DNA of 64,000 nucleotides, from the NCBI GenBank assembly GCA_023151315.1, contig JAKLJE010000006.1, positions 1 to 64,000 of the forward strand, in the 5' to 3' direction. Made by a program: the position numbers and the translations under genes. The notes under the pieces are model-generated. The model searched no databases and had not been told where the DNA came from. It saw only the letters and a list, made by a program, of their open reading frames with translations. The stretch comes from Bacteroidia bacterium (lineage in GTDB: Bacteria > Bacteroidota > Bacteroidia > Palsa-965). How positions within the stretch are numbered: the stretch's first letter is position 1; every line of letters begins with the position of its first letter. Shown here piece by piece: positions 35,383-45,246 of this stretch.

Positions 35383-38300
35383 TCAATCTTGAACACTGAT
35401 CTTTTCAACTACGTCGTTTACTCTGACAATATAGATGCCTGTCGCGGAATTAAAAGGAATTTCTATTTGGGGGCCGGTTACAATCAGTTGTTGTTGGGTC
35501 ACCAATCGCCCGGAGGCATCGAAAATCATTAGAGTATTCTCTCCTTCCTGAAGATTGTTAAAGGTCAGGGAATGATTTAATGGATTGTAAATACACGTTG
35601 GTTTTCCAATAAACAACTGTTCCTGTCCGGTGGAAATATAATTGTATGGAGAAGATTGTGCAGTACATCCATTCGTATCAGTACACTCTACAGTATACAA
35701 ACCATTTTGTGTTGGCATGTACACCTGATTGGTCGCTCCCGGAACAGGACTGCCATTGAGATACCATTGATTTCCTGAAAGTACGCTGGAAACTAGATCT
35801 GCTCCGTTTTGTGTAATGACCGGGATCGCAGGTGATGGATAAACACTCAGTGTAAGTGTATCGGAAACCGGGCAACCATTTCCATCGCTCGCGCTGACAG
35901 TATATGTCGTAGTTGAAGTCGGGAATGCATTAACGTTAGTACCTGAATTCGGAAATAAAGATGCAGAAGGTATCCATGTAATGTTGGCGTAAGCAGGCGA
36001 CGCAGAAAGTGAAGTGGTGTCTCCCGGACAAATTACCTGATTGCAGCAAGCTGTTATGATGGAGCCCGGATGAACTGTAATCAATAATGTATCCGAAAAA
36101 TTGCAACCGTTCGCATCAGTTGCAGTTATTGTATAAGAGGTTGTTGTATTCGGAAAAGCATTAACAGAAGAACCTGTGTTAGGTTGAAGACTTCCTGAAG
36201 GAGACCAAATGATATTGTTCAAAGTTGCATTAATACTAAGCGGAAGTGTATCTCCAAAGCAAAGCGATTGTGTACAACATGCAGACAAAGGTGCTGCAGG
36301 ATAAACATTGACGCGCACTGTATCGTAACCTTGGCAGCCAAAGGCATCGTTCACAGTGAGTACGTAATCGGTTGTGGTTACCGGTGAAGCGACAGGAGAG
36401 TACACGGTTGTTGAACTCAATCCGGCTGACGGCGACCAATAACACGAGCTGCCACCGCTTCCATTCAGCGTAACTGATCCGCCCGGACAAATGGACTGAT
36501 CTGAACCTGCAACAGCAATCGGCCCCGGAGTGACTGTTACAGTTATTGAATCCGTTCCTGTACATCCGTTTATATCTGTAACCGTCAGTGTGTAGTTTGT
36601 AGTGACCAAAGGTGTTGCCGTGGTGCTACAAGACAATGGATTTCCCAGCGTAGTAACCGGCGACCAACTGCAGGTTTGTGCACCACCTCCATTGAGAGTA
36701 ACAGGAATACCGGGGCATGTTCCTTGGTCTGGCCCTGCGAGCGCAGTAGGAACCGGTAATACGGTGATGTTTATTGAATCTGAAGCGGAACAGCCTGCGC
36801 TACTCGTAACTGTTAATGTGTAGGTGATATTTGATGCAGGAGAAGCAATAGGCTGACACGACACAGAATTATTTAATGCGGTTGCAGGTGCCCAGCTGCA
36901 TGAAGCTCCCCCGGTTCCGTTTAGCATTACTGAACTTCCAGTGCAAAGATTTATATCACTGCCGGCATTTGCAATTGGAAGAGAATTTACAGTGACCAGG
37001 ATAGTGTTAGTTTGTGTGCAACCTGAAGGATCAGTTACCGTAACCGAGTAGTTGGTTGTTACAGAAGGGAAGGCTTGAACAGTTGAACCGGTTGGGGAAC
37101 TCAGACTAACTGAAGGTGTCCATGTGATTGGTGAGAAAGGAGACGTTGCAGTTAGTTGTACTGTGTCGCCCAAACAAAGTGACTGACTGCAACATGCGCT
37201 TAATGCAGGCGGAGAAGTAACAACAACAGCAACCGTGTCACGATCTGTGCATCCATTTGCATCAGTAGCAGTGAGAATGTAATTAGTAGTTGTGGTAGGA
37301 GTTGCAACCGGTGAGCAAATGTTTGTTGCACTGAGACCAGCTCCCGGAAACCATGAGCAATTCACGCCGCCACTTCCGTTGAGTGTGGTTTGTCCACCCG
37401 GGCAAATGGTATCATCAATACCTGCCACCGCAGTTGGCAAACTATATAAGAACACACTTACAGTGTCGCGTCTGGTACAACCTGCAGTACTGGTTACAGT
37501 GAGAACGTATGTTGTATTTGTATTTGGTGTTGCAGTTGGTTGGCACAGTGTAGTAGAGTTTAATCCGGTTGCAGGCGACCAACTGCAGGTTCCGGAACTC
37601 GCTGATCCGATAATTGCAGGCGAACCGATACAAACTGCCTGATCGATTCCGGCATAAGCAACCGGTAAACTATTAACGGTGATTTGCACAGTTGCAGTTG
37701 CAGAACAACCGTTGCTTGTTGCGGTAACGGTGTAAGTTGTAGTTGCGGACGGGAAAGCGTGAACAGTGCTGACTGTTGGATTGTTCAGACTCGCACCCGG
37801 TATCCATACGAATGAACTGCCTGCAGAAGTTGCACTGATTACAGCAGTATCACCAGCGCAAATGGACGCGTTACCGCTTGTCGAAACTATCGGTACAGGA
37901 TTAACAGTGACTACAATTGTATCCGTATCACTTCCGATCGAATTCGTAGCCTGCACCCAATAGGTTCCTGAAGTGGTGACGGTAATGGATGATGAAGTTT
38001 GACCGGTACTCCACAAATATGTATCGGCAAGCGTACCGGAATTAAGAACCATACTACCGCACACAACTGAGTCGGGCCCAAGATTGACAGATGGCGCAGC
38101 CAAAGGCACAGCACATGCCTGCGTGAGCGTTCCGTAACTGCTGGTCAGTGTAAATGTCGGAGTGCTGATTGTTCCTCCGGTGGTACTCGTTCCTCCACTT
38201 CCAAGTATCCAGGTAACAGGAGAAAAGGTTAATGCAGGTGTACTGGAACAGCAACTGTTTCCGTTCGGATCGGTTTTCGAAATCCAGAAATCGGTATATA

Positions 38301-41046
38301 AATGCGTACCGGTTACGAGGTAACCTCCATTACTTGCAACCGCACAATTAAAACCTCCTGTATGCTTAGACCACAGAATATTCAGAGAAGCATCGAACTT
38401 CACCAATACACCGTTTGCGGTCATCATAGTAAATGTCCCTCCACTGGTTGGAAAGAAGCGTGTTGCACGATTTGTACTCAGTCCTAAAATCTCCTGTGCT
38501 GACAGTACCGTTCCTGTAGAACTCAAACGCGCAAGTAAGGGGCCATTAAGAATCGTGGAGTAACCGGCAATTGCGAGATCACCATTTGCAAGTTCTACAA
38601 TTCCTTCGGCCTGATCATCGCTTGTGGTTCCAAAAATCGTATTCCATTGAACTACGCCGGAAGAGTTCAACTTGAAAATGTAGTAGTTCTGCCATCCGCT
38701 GATATAACCACCAACTTCACCACCTACAGCGTAACCGCCATCACTGGTTTGAACAATGCAGTAACCCCGTTCGTTTCCCCCCGGGTTTCCATAAACGCGG
38801 GTCCATTGCAAAGCACCTGCACTGGTGAATTTCACTACGTAAACCTGATCATCCCCAAATGTGCCGCCATCCTGTGTGGTTCCAACCACAACGTATCCGC
38901 CGTCTGAAGTTTGTTTTACATCATAACCAGAGGAAGGATAAAAGCTTATACCCACATTTTTCGACCACTGAAGAGTTCCGGTGCTATCCAATTTCATCAG
39001 CAGGAGTTTGTTATTCGCAACGCCAGTTGCTGCAAAACCACCGTCGGAAGTTTTTGTCATTCCGTAAATATTTTCACTCACAGATGTTGTACTGTAACGT
39101 CTGCTCCACTGCACGTAACCGTTTTCCGTTACACGATTGAACATTATATCTGTTGTGGAATTGCCAAAGTCTGTTGATCCTGCAAGCAGATAGCTTCCAT
39201 TGTTGAACTCTGCAACGGCATTTGATTCTTCAGCATAGCCATTGTTTATTGCAATGCAAAACTGAGCCAGATCAGGGCAATTGTTGACGACAACCGGAAA
39301 AGTATCAATGTCGATGCATCCATTTGCATTCGTGCCGGTAATAGTGTAGGTTGTACTTATTGTTGGTGTAACCGTAACACTTGATGTTGTCATATTACCA
39401 GGTTGCCAGAGATATGTCGGAGTGCCGGATGCCGTAATTACATTGTCCTGTCCATTGCAGATTGTTGTATAACCACTAACGTTGATATTAGGTAGCGCAT
39501 TCATCACAAGCTGAACGGTTGCCGTAGCCCTGCAGTAAACCGAATCGCGAATTGTTAACGTGTAGGTAGTAGTTGCGGAAGGAGAAACTCTGATGCTTGG
39601 TGTTGTGTAGCCTCCCGGTGCCCAACTGTAATTGTAAGGTCCGATTCCACCCGTTACAACAGCCGTGATGTTTACAGAATCGCCCATACACGCCGGGGCA
39701 GGCGGAGCGATAGAAATATTCGGTGGTGTGCATACAAGACATCCGGAAATTTTCACATGGTTAGGATTTGCACTCGTGCCGCCTGACCCCACATTTCCTC
39801 CAAGACCATAGGTTCCGTTTGTACCAACTATAGTTCCACTGCCACTCGTTCCTCCGCTTCCGCTCACACAGCAATCATTTCCTAAGGAATCGAGTACAGC
39901 GAAAAAAATATCATCGTTGCCAATGCCGAATGATGTGGTTCGCCCTGTTAGTGCATAACCTCCGTTTGAAGTTTGTACAATAGAAAATGCCTCGTCAGAT
40001 CCACCTCCTCCTATAGTGCGGGTCCATTGCACCGTTCCTACGCTGTCGAGTTTCACAATGTATGCGTCTTGTCCGCCCAGCACACCGAATGACATTGTGC
40101 TTGAAGCAAGAATAAATCCTCCATCACTCGTAAGTGCCATTGACACCGGTTTTGGATCAGTCAGACTCACAACTGTTGTACACTCTGCCATAGGACCACC
40201 GATGGTACGGTTCCAGAGGTAATTTCCGTTTCCATCGAATTTTGTAATGTACAGATCTCCGGCACCAGCTCCCCATGATTGCGAATAGCCAGCCATCACC
40301 AGTCCGCCATCCGCAGTTTGCACAACGCTGTATGCTACATCCGGTGCGTTCGCGTGGTCTCCTACTGTGTGCGTCCACAATAGAGTTCCTGCAGCAGTAA
40401 ATGTGCTGATATACATTTCGCGGCCATTGGTGTTGTTCGCCCATTGCCCGACCATTGCATAACCGCCATTTGCAGTCTGGATCGCACAATAACCATAATC
40501 CTGATGCGATCCGCCAACAGTAGATTTGAATTGTACAATACCGGTTTTGCTGAGCTTTACGATGTAATTTTCCGTTGGCCACACTCCGAAACTTCCGGTA
40601 TATCCTCCGACTACAAATCCACTATCCGACGTTTCATCAATGGAGAAAGCGCCATCGGCTTGTACACCTCCACACGTGCGCGTCCATACAATATTTCCGA
40701 GTTTATCAGTGCGTACTACATACACATCTCTGTTGCCAATACCAAAACTCGTTGTGTAACCTGTAAATGCGTAACCGCTGTCGTATGTCTGTACAATCGA
40801 ATAAGCTACTTCGATTCCGGTACCGCCATACGTTTTCTGCCACTGTACATTCTGAAGCGAGTCAAGTTTAATGATGTACGCATCATTACCGGAACTTCCG
40901 CATATCACGAATCCGTGATCAAATGTTTGTTTGATGGAGTAGCCACGTTCAGTTCCTGATGAACCAAAGGAAGTACAGAAAACCTGCGCAGTGAGAGCAA
41001 TGCTCAGCAAATGTATCGCAGCAATAAGACAAAGTAGTTTTTTCAC
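35383..41046 (-). CDS. Giant T9SS-secreted modular protein with repeated Ig/PKD-like modules
   Basis: This 1887-residue protein starts at a GTG (41046) with a signal peptide (KKLLCLIAAIHLLSIALTAQ). Residues about 25-400 and 600-950 are SBBP-like propellers (units like GGYALTGRTTSFGIGNDDIF). From about 1020 onward at least ten Ig-like modules of about 80 residues follow, each with ...CSWSPATGLNS...C-P...TTYVLTVTS. Paired Cys in most modules could form disulfides. A C-terminal sorting-like domain (ENTLMIFDASGRLVTQQQL to KISVQD) closes it. Proteins of this design are usually surface-exposed and may act in adhesion or as matrix components; the ligand is unknown. Confidence 0.86.
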   Translation of the reverse strand: MKKLLCLIAAIHLLSIALTAQVFCTSFGSSGTERGYSIKQTFDHGFVICGSSGNDAYIIKLDSLQNVQWQKTYGGTGIEVAYSIVQTYDSGYAFTGYTTSFGIGNRDVYVVRTDKLGNIVWTRTCGGVQADGAFSIDETSDSGFVVGGYTGSFGVWPTENYIVKLSKTGIVQFKSTVGGSHQDYGYCAIQTANGGYAMVGQWANNTNGREMYISTFTAAGTLLWTHTVGDHANAPDVAYSVVQTADGGLVMAGYSQSWGAGAGDLYITKFDGNGNYLWNRTIGGPMAECTTVVSLTDPKPVSMALTSDGGFILASSTMSFGVLGGQDAYIVKLDSVGTVQWTRTIGGGGSDEAFSIVQTSNGGYALTGRTTSFGIGNDDIFFAVLDSLGNDCCVSGSGGTSGSGTIVGTNGTYGLGGNVGSGGTSANPNHVKISGCLVCTPPNISIAPPAPACMGDSVNITAVVTGGIGPYNYSWAPGGYTTPSIRVSPSATTTYTLTIRDSVYCRATATVQLVMNALPNINVSGYTTICNGQDNVITASGTPTYLWQPGNMTTSSVTVTPTISTTYTITGTNANGCIDIDTFPVVVNNCPDLAQFCIAINNGYAEESNAVAEFNNGSYLLAGSTDFGNSTTDIMFNRVTENGYVQWSRRYSTTSVSENIYGMTKTSDGGFAATGVANNKLLLMKLDSTGTLQWSKNVGISFYPSSGYDVKQTSDGGYVVVGTTQDGGTFGDDQVYVVKFTSAGALQWTRVYGNPGGNERGYCIVQTSDGGYAVGGEVGGYISGWQNYYIFKLNSSGVVQWNTIFGTTSDDQAEGIVELANGDLAIAGYSTILNGPLLARLSSTGTVLSAQEILGLSTNRATRFFPTSGGTFTMMTANGVLVKFDASLNILWSKHTGGFNCAVASNGGYLVTGTHLYTDFWISKTDPNGNSCCSSTPALTFSPVTWILGSGGTSTTGGTISTPTFTLTSSYGTLTQACAVPLAAPSVNLGPDSVVCGSMVLNSGTLADTYLWSTGQTSSSITVTTSGTYWVQATNSIGSDTDTIVVTVNPVPIVSTSGNASICAGDTAVISATSAGSSFVWIPGASLNNPTVSTVHAFPSATTTYTVTATSNGCSATATVQITVNSLPVAYAGIDQAVCIGSPAIIGSASSGTCSWSPATGLNSTTLCQPTATPNTNTTYVLTVTSTAGCTRRDTVSVFLYSLPTAVAGIDDTICPGGQTTLNGSGGVNCSWFPGAGLSATNICSPVATPTTTTNYILTATDANGCTDRDTVAVVVTSPPALSACCSQSLCLGDTVQLTATSPFSPITWTPSVSLSSPTGSTVQAFPSVTTNYSVTVTDPSGCTQTNTILVTVNSLPIANAGSDINLCTGSSVMLNGTGGASCSWAPATALNNSVSCQPIASPASNITYTLTVTSSAGCSASDSINITVLPVPTALAGPDQGTCPGIPVTLNGGGAQTCSWSPVTTLGNPLSCSTTATPLVTTNYTLTVTDINGCTGTDSITVTVTPGPIAVAGSDQSICPGGSVTLNGSGGSSCYWSPSAGLSSTTVYSPVASPVTTTDYVLTVNDAFGCQGYDTVRVNVYPAAPLSACCTQSLCFGDTLPLSINATLNNIIWSPSGSLQPNTGSSVNAFPNTTTSYTITATDANGCNFSDTLLITVHPGSIITACCNQVICPGDTTSLSASPAYANITWIPSASLFPNSGTNVNAFPTSTTTYTVSASDGNGCPVSDTLTLSVYPSPAIPVITQNGADLVSSVLSGNQWYLNGSPVPGATNQVYMPTQNGLYTVECTDTNGCTAQSSPYNYISTGQEQLFIGKPTCIYNPLNHSLTFNNLQEGENTLMIFDASGRLVTQQQLIVTGPQIEIPFNSATGIYIVRVNDVVEKISVQD

Positions 41047-41300
41047 GTCAAGACTAAGATAAAAAATGCCGGATGAGTGCGCAAGCAGATAGCATTTGAT
41101 TCATGTGTTAATACAGGTAACGGAATTGAGACCGGGATGTCATCTTAGCAGGGTTGAATTTTTGATGCGAGGAATTACCTCAGCTCGAATAACTGTTGAA
41201 CTTCAGATTCCACAATAAAAGAGCTGCCCTTCGATTTCTAAAGTGTCACCCTTGCTGGGCAAAACACTTGAAGTGTGAGGTGAATAGAAAGAATACAGTA

Positions 41301-41813
41301 TTATTTCCTCACACCATTCTCCAATTCAACTTCGCCTTTAATTACTTCCAGCGTGCGCAATGTCCCTTTTTCGTAAGAGCCGCCGCCGTGCCAGTTGCCC
41401 GATTCTTCGAGAACTTCAGCTTCAATAGTATTGCCCTGATAGTACCACGTGTACACCGTGTGCGTGCCTTCAAATTTTTCACCCACCCATTTTCCGAAAC
41501 GATCTTCACATTCAGAAAGTCCGTCGCTCAGCTGCAGGCCCAATAGTTTACCCGGAAATTTTCCTTTCACAAAAGTCGCCGCTTCAATTCCTATCACGCG
41601 ATTGTTAACGTATTCAACCGTATAGCCTTCGTCCCAATAACTTTCGGTTGTATCGCCATGATAATTGATATTCTCAACATCAGGCAAACCGATTTTCATT
41701 CGCACACTATCGCGATGTTGTCCCAGCCAGAACGGAATGGTAGTGGTAAAATCAGGTGGCGTGTTGTTGCAAGAGCAAAGCACAACGAGCAAAAGGATTG
41801 CGGAGTGTTTCAT
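41301..41813 (-). CDS. Small predicted lipoprotein, unknown function
   Basis: Start at the ATG at 41813 (MKHSAILLLVVLCSCNN), giving 170 residues with a lipobox at LCSC. The mature part contains RDSVRMKIGLPDVENINYHGDTTESYWDEGYTVEY, which resembles the SmpA/OmlA-type or DUF-type small fold in which a G-x-P loop precedes a beta-hairpin. I would not assign a family. It lies in the same orientation as the T9SS genes at 41893 and 35383 but is separated by 79 and 254 bases. Confidence 0.65.
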   Translation of the reverse strand: MKHSAILLLVVLCSCNNTPPDFTTTIPFWLGQHRDSVRMKIGLPDVENINYHGDTTESYWDEGYTVEYVNNRVIGIEAATFVKGKFPGKLLGLQLSDGLSECEDRFGKWVGEKFEGTHTVYTWYYQGNTIEAEVLEESGNWHGGGSYEKGTLRTLEVIKGEVELENGVRK

Positions 41814-41892
41814 GGACTGAATGTAGTGTGTCACCCTTACAGGGTTAAATCTTTGAAGGCTGATGAGAACAAAGGTGAGTAGAATATTAAAA

Positions 41893-44385
41893 CTATCGCG
41901 CAATCAACAATCGATCCCGCGCTTCAACATTACTTCCTGTTTCAATCGTCCAAAGGTACATGCCGGGATCAAGGATAGAAGTGATTAATTTAAATTGACC
42001 AGAATTATCCAGCGCATGTTCTTGAATCAGTTGCCCTTGCACGTTCCAGATTTTGAGTGTCGCTTTTCGGTTATCAATTCCATCATAATGAAATGTGGTT
42101 GACTCTGAAGCAGGATTCGGATAGACTTTTACGGTTGCACGATTTGGAGTTACGACTTCCTGAACGCTATTCGGATCCGCGATTGTGTTCAGGGTTTGAT
42201 TCGTAAATACCGGATCATTGTAGTCGAAGTAGATCGCAGCGCCATTTACAATAACGTCCTCCGGAAGTACACTTGATTTCGGTTTGATCTTAAAACATAC
42301 GAATCCATGACTAAGTGCCTCGTTAGTATTACTGTCAGGCAAGAGTATGTTGTTAAAAACGAATTGTACTTCTCCGGCTTGTGAAATTTCTGTTGTGCAA
42401 TAATGACTTGATGACACAAATTGAAAAGTGGATAAATCAAGCAGCGAATTGATTTGGTCTGAAACTACAATTCTGAAAGCCGTGTCTGTGCCGGTATTTT
42501 GGAATCGCACAACATAGGTCAACTCCTGATTTGCATAAATGTAACCTTCTGCACCCCATCCTACGGGGAATACGTTCTTATCATTCGGATCATAAGAAGT
42601 GCGCACTGAATCAGTCCACTGAAAATTGTTGTCCACTGGATTAATATCATTGGAGACCGGAGCTGAAGCTGTAATGGTTATAGCTTGTCCCTGAACTGCG
42701 CTGATCGCAACGTGCAAACGGAAATTAATTATCAACTCATCATCAGGCTGCAAGTTCGAATATGACCATGTAATACTTCCTGAATTTGTGTTTAGTGGAG
42801 CGGGATTGTAATTGGATGATGTGAGAAAAGTATCATGAATTGCCGTAATGTTGCCGTTAAGAACAGTGCTGCCATTGTTCTTACAACTAATTCTCAAATC
42901 AACATCGCCACCCGGACGAAATCTGTTGAATGCGATAAGGTTCACCGCAAGATCAGGTTGATTCGGAATGAATATGTTAGCAAAGTCAAGTCCGGCAATT
43001 GAGCTGTCGGTAGTTGTAAAATTCACTGTGTGTGTATTCGGGCTAACCGGACAAACTGGAATGCGTGAAGGATTGATGTGTTGTGTAATCGTGTATGACC
43101 CTGTACTCACATTCATCGAATAGTTGCCAAGAGAATCAGTGACTGCATAGAACGGACCTGAATTTCCATTTGCTTCGACTAACCAGTTCTGGGAGTAGGT
43201 ATCGGGGGAATTAAAGACACAATCACTTGCATTATCGTAGAAGATGTTGCCGGATAAATTATTGGAGTAAACACGACCGAGACTATCAAAGCGGACTACA
43301 AGCGTTCGGGTAAGTGAATTGACGGTAAAGTAACATGGTGCAGTCCTGCCTACGTAATAATAACCTGCTGTGCCGTCGAGTACAAAGTATACTTCATTAC
43401 CTTGACCAGCTGAATTGTATTCATTGAACCATTCGATATTTCCGGTACTGTCAATTTTCATCATCGATGGCACCCGTTCACAATTGTTTCTCAGACCCTG
43501 AAAACCGATGATTATTCCACCGTCCGGTGTTTCCAGAATGTTTGGCCAACCAACGTTTCGCATGGTGTCTGTTAATTGATTCCAAACCGTATCACCATTA
43601 GCAGTCAGTCTTAGAAATCGATATTGCCATGGATTATCATTAGTAATTACTAAGGAGCCAGTATCTGATGTTGGAAATACTTCCAGGAATATTGGATAAT
43701 TACTGGTTGATTGAAGTGTATCAATAATTGCTCCCGTTGCGGAAAAGCGATACGCACCACGATTGGGACCTGCGTAGTAATGTAAGTAGAAGCCGCCATC
43801 TGCAGTACAACGAAGCCGACTGGACATGAGAAGGCTGACCGACATACTTGTATAAGTACTGTCCCACACAATATTTCCGGAAGTATCCATCTCAACCATG
43901 CGAATATATGTTTGCGTAGACCAGTCATTGATTTTCGTACAAACTAAAATATTACCATTAGCTCTCACATCAGAACCATAATTTTCAACACCCCATCCAG
44001 GTATCGAATCTTTACGCGTCCAGAGCGTGTCGCCGTTGAGATTCATTTTAACAGTTGTCATCGGAACGTCAAATGCGTAACCTCGATTCACGAATAAGTA
44101 ATAGGCGCTGTCGTGATACAAAAGTTGATCCCAACTGAACCAAGTATTGGTGTCCATAGGTTGCTTAATCCATAGTAATTGTCCATTCTGATCGACTCTA
44201 TATAACAATGGGATGTTGACCAATGAATCATTGTACATCAGAATTAATACTCCACCTGCGGGGTGTGGTTCAACGTCAAAGGCTTGTGTCATGAACTGAC
44301 TTCCTTCCTGATAGTGCTTTGCCCATCCTTGCGCGAAAGATGAGATTGATAGTGTAAGAAAAATGGAAAGTATGAATGCTCTCAT
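41893..44385 (-). CDS. T9SS-secreted protein, propeller plus DUF7619-like domain
   Basis: This 830-residue protein has a signal peptide (MRAFILSIFLTLSISSFAQG). A propeller-like N-terminal half contains units such as LLYRVDQNGQLLWIK and MMKIDSTGNIEWFNEY. A carboxypeptidase-regulatory-like fold (LSGNIFYDNASDCVFNSPD), a DUF7619-like domain (YVVRFQNTGTDTAFRIVVSD to GAAIYFDYNDPVFTN) and a type A sorting domain (VKVYPNPASESTTFHYDG) follow. It shares its C-terminal half layout with the 912- and 1148-residue proteins, so the three are likely paralogous cargo with swapped N-terminal domains. Its role is unknown. Confidence 0.88.
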   Translation of the reverse strand: MRAFILSIFLTLSISSFAQGWAKHYQEGSQFMTQAFDVEPHPAGGVLILMYNDSLVNIPLLYRVDQNGQLLWIKQPMDTNTWFSWDQLLYHDSAYYLFVNRGYAFDVPMTTVKMNLNGDTLWTRKDSIPGWGVENYGSDVRANGNILVCTKINDWSTQTYIRMVEMDTSGNIVWDSTYTSMSVSLLMSSRLRCTADGGFYLHYYAGPNRGAYRFSATGAIIDTLQSTSNYPIFLEVFPTSDTGSLVITNDNPWQYRFLRLTANGDTVWNQLTDTMRNVGWPNILETPDGGIIIGFQGLRNNCERVPSMMKIDSTGNIEWFNEYNSAGQGNEVYFVLDGTAGYYYVGRTAPCYFTVNSLTRTLVVRFDSLGRVYSNNLSGNIFYDNASDCVFNSPDTYSQNWLVEANGNSGPFYAVTDSLGNYSMNVSTGSYTITQHINPSRIPVCPVSPNTHTVNFTTTDSSIAGLDFANIFIPNQPDLAVNLIAFNRFRPGGDVDLRISCKNNGSTVLNGNITAIHDTFLTSSNYNPAPLNTNSGSITWSYSNLQPDDELIINFRLHVAISAVQGQAITITASAPVSNDINPVDNNFQWTDSVRTSYDPNDKNVFPVGWGAEGYIYANQELTYVVRFQNTGTDTAFRIVVSDQINSLLDLSTFQFVSSSHYCTTEISQAGEVQFVFNNILLPDSNTNEALSHGFVCFKIKPKSSVLPEDVIVNGAAIYFDYNDPVFTNQTLNTIADPNSVQEVVTPNRATVKVYPNPASESTTFHYDGIDNRKATLKIWNVQGQLIQEHALDNSGQFKLITSILDPGMYLWTIETGSNVEARDRLLIAR

Positions 44386-44530
44386 GGCGGAGAATTTTAA
44401 TTAAGCGAAATTTACTTCGGGGAGAGCGAAATTGCGAACCAATTGTAGGTGCGATTTAACATGTCAAGCGGAAGACGGAAAGCCAGCGAAAAGTTTTTTC
44501 TGACCAGTTATGAAGAATTGTGCCTTTTAT

Positions 44531-44584
44531 GAAGGGTGGCGCTTTTTGAAGGTTAAACCTTTGAAGGGTGGAATTAGGGTGGAA
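44531..44584. repeat. GAAGGGTGG/GGTTAAACCTTT intergenic motif
   Basis: GAAGGGTGG occurs twice (44531 and 44563) around TTGAAGGTTAAACCTTTGAA. Related pieces are GTGTCACCCTTACAGGGTTA near 41829 and GTGTCACCCTTGCTGGGC near 41243. These look like copies of one decayed intergenic element beside the T9SS genes. Confidence 0.5.
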
Positions 44585-44616
44585 TTGACTCAGCACCAAT
44601 CCGCCCTGTTTATGCT

Positions 44617-44624
44617 TATCTTTG
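44617..44624 (+). promoter_or_regulatory. Likely tmRNA promoter -7 box
   Basis: TATCTTTG matches TAnnTTTG and lies 14 bases before the mature tmRNA 5' end, leaving a short leader to be trimmed by RNase P. No TTG is found at the ideal spacing upstream; the nearest is at 44585. Confidence 0.6.
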
Positions 44625-44638
44625 TATTCAATTACAAC

Positions 44639-45003
44639 GGGCCCGACCGGTTTTGACAGCTGGTGATCGCTCATGTAAGCACGTCGTGCGTTGTTAGTAT
44701 GGCACGTTAATATCAACTCTCACAATTTCAAATGGCGAGTCTAACTACGCCCTTGCTGCGTAATCCTAAGGATTAACCAGCTTCGCTGTCCGGGAAGTTC
44801 CTCCTTTCTACGTCCCGGTCACAGCGTCACAAATGAGAGGGTTCGCCTGTAAGGTTTCGAAGCAGGATGAATACTAGAAACTAAGTTTGAGTTTGGCCGG
44901 CATCAGAGCCTGACTCAGATCGAAAACCAATCTGAGGCTAAACGTGAAGAAAGCATGACCGGAATCGGTTTGGACGAGAGTTCGATTCTCTCCGGGTCCA
45001 CGA
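44639..45003 (+). ncRNA. ssrA: Transfer-messenger RNA (tmRNA)
   Basis: The acceptor stem pairs GGGCCCG (44639-44645) with CGGGTCC (44993-44999), one G-U included, and the T-arm reads GAGAG-TTCGATT-CTCTC. The tag reading frame resumes at GGC (44734) and encodes GESNYALAA before TAA (44761-44763), a typical Bacteroidota tag ending in ALAA for ClpXP. Pseudoknot-like GC-rich segments fill the rest. With SmpB it rescues stalled ribosomes. Its 3' end is a common integrase target, and an integrase relic begins 244 bases later. The exact 3' end (45000 or 45003) is uncertain because CCA is not clearly encoded. Confidence 0.93.
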
Positions 45004-45022
45004 GTTAATCAACCAAATTTTG

Positions 45023-45057
45023 AAAACCCTTTAGAACAGAGATTCTAAAGGGTTTTT
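45023..45057 (+). terminator. Rho-independent terminator of tmRNA
   Basis: AAAACCCTTTAGAA (45023-45036) and TTCTAAAGGGTTTT (45043-45056) form a perfect 14-bp stem with a 6-base loop, and the right arm runs into five Ts. It lies 20 bases after the tmRNA 3' end. Confidence 0.9.
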
Positions 45058-45100
45058 CAATTTGAGACGATTCATCTTCCCCAGTTTTACACGTCGATTT

Positions 45101-45233
45101 GGTGACCAATTCGGTGACCTGTTTCAAGTTAAATTATGGTCACCCATTTTCGCTGGAGCCCTTGCTACCATTGGGTTTGAGCCCCATTTTTACTTTCTCA
45201 ATTTTCTCAAACGATCACCAAAAATCGGTGTCC
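45101..45233. promoter_or_regulatory. Cluster of GGTGACC repeats, candidate integrase arm sites
   Basis: GGTGACC occurs at 45101 and 45113 (12-base spacing), and its reverse complement GGTCACC at 45138. One-mismatch copies GATCACC and GGTGTCC lie at 45213 and 45227. The cluster lies between the tmRNA 3' end and the integrase gene, where arm-type sites of tyrosine integrases are normally found. Functional assignment is inference. Confidence 0.45.
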
Positions 45234-45246
45234 AAAACAATATCAA

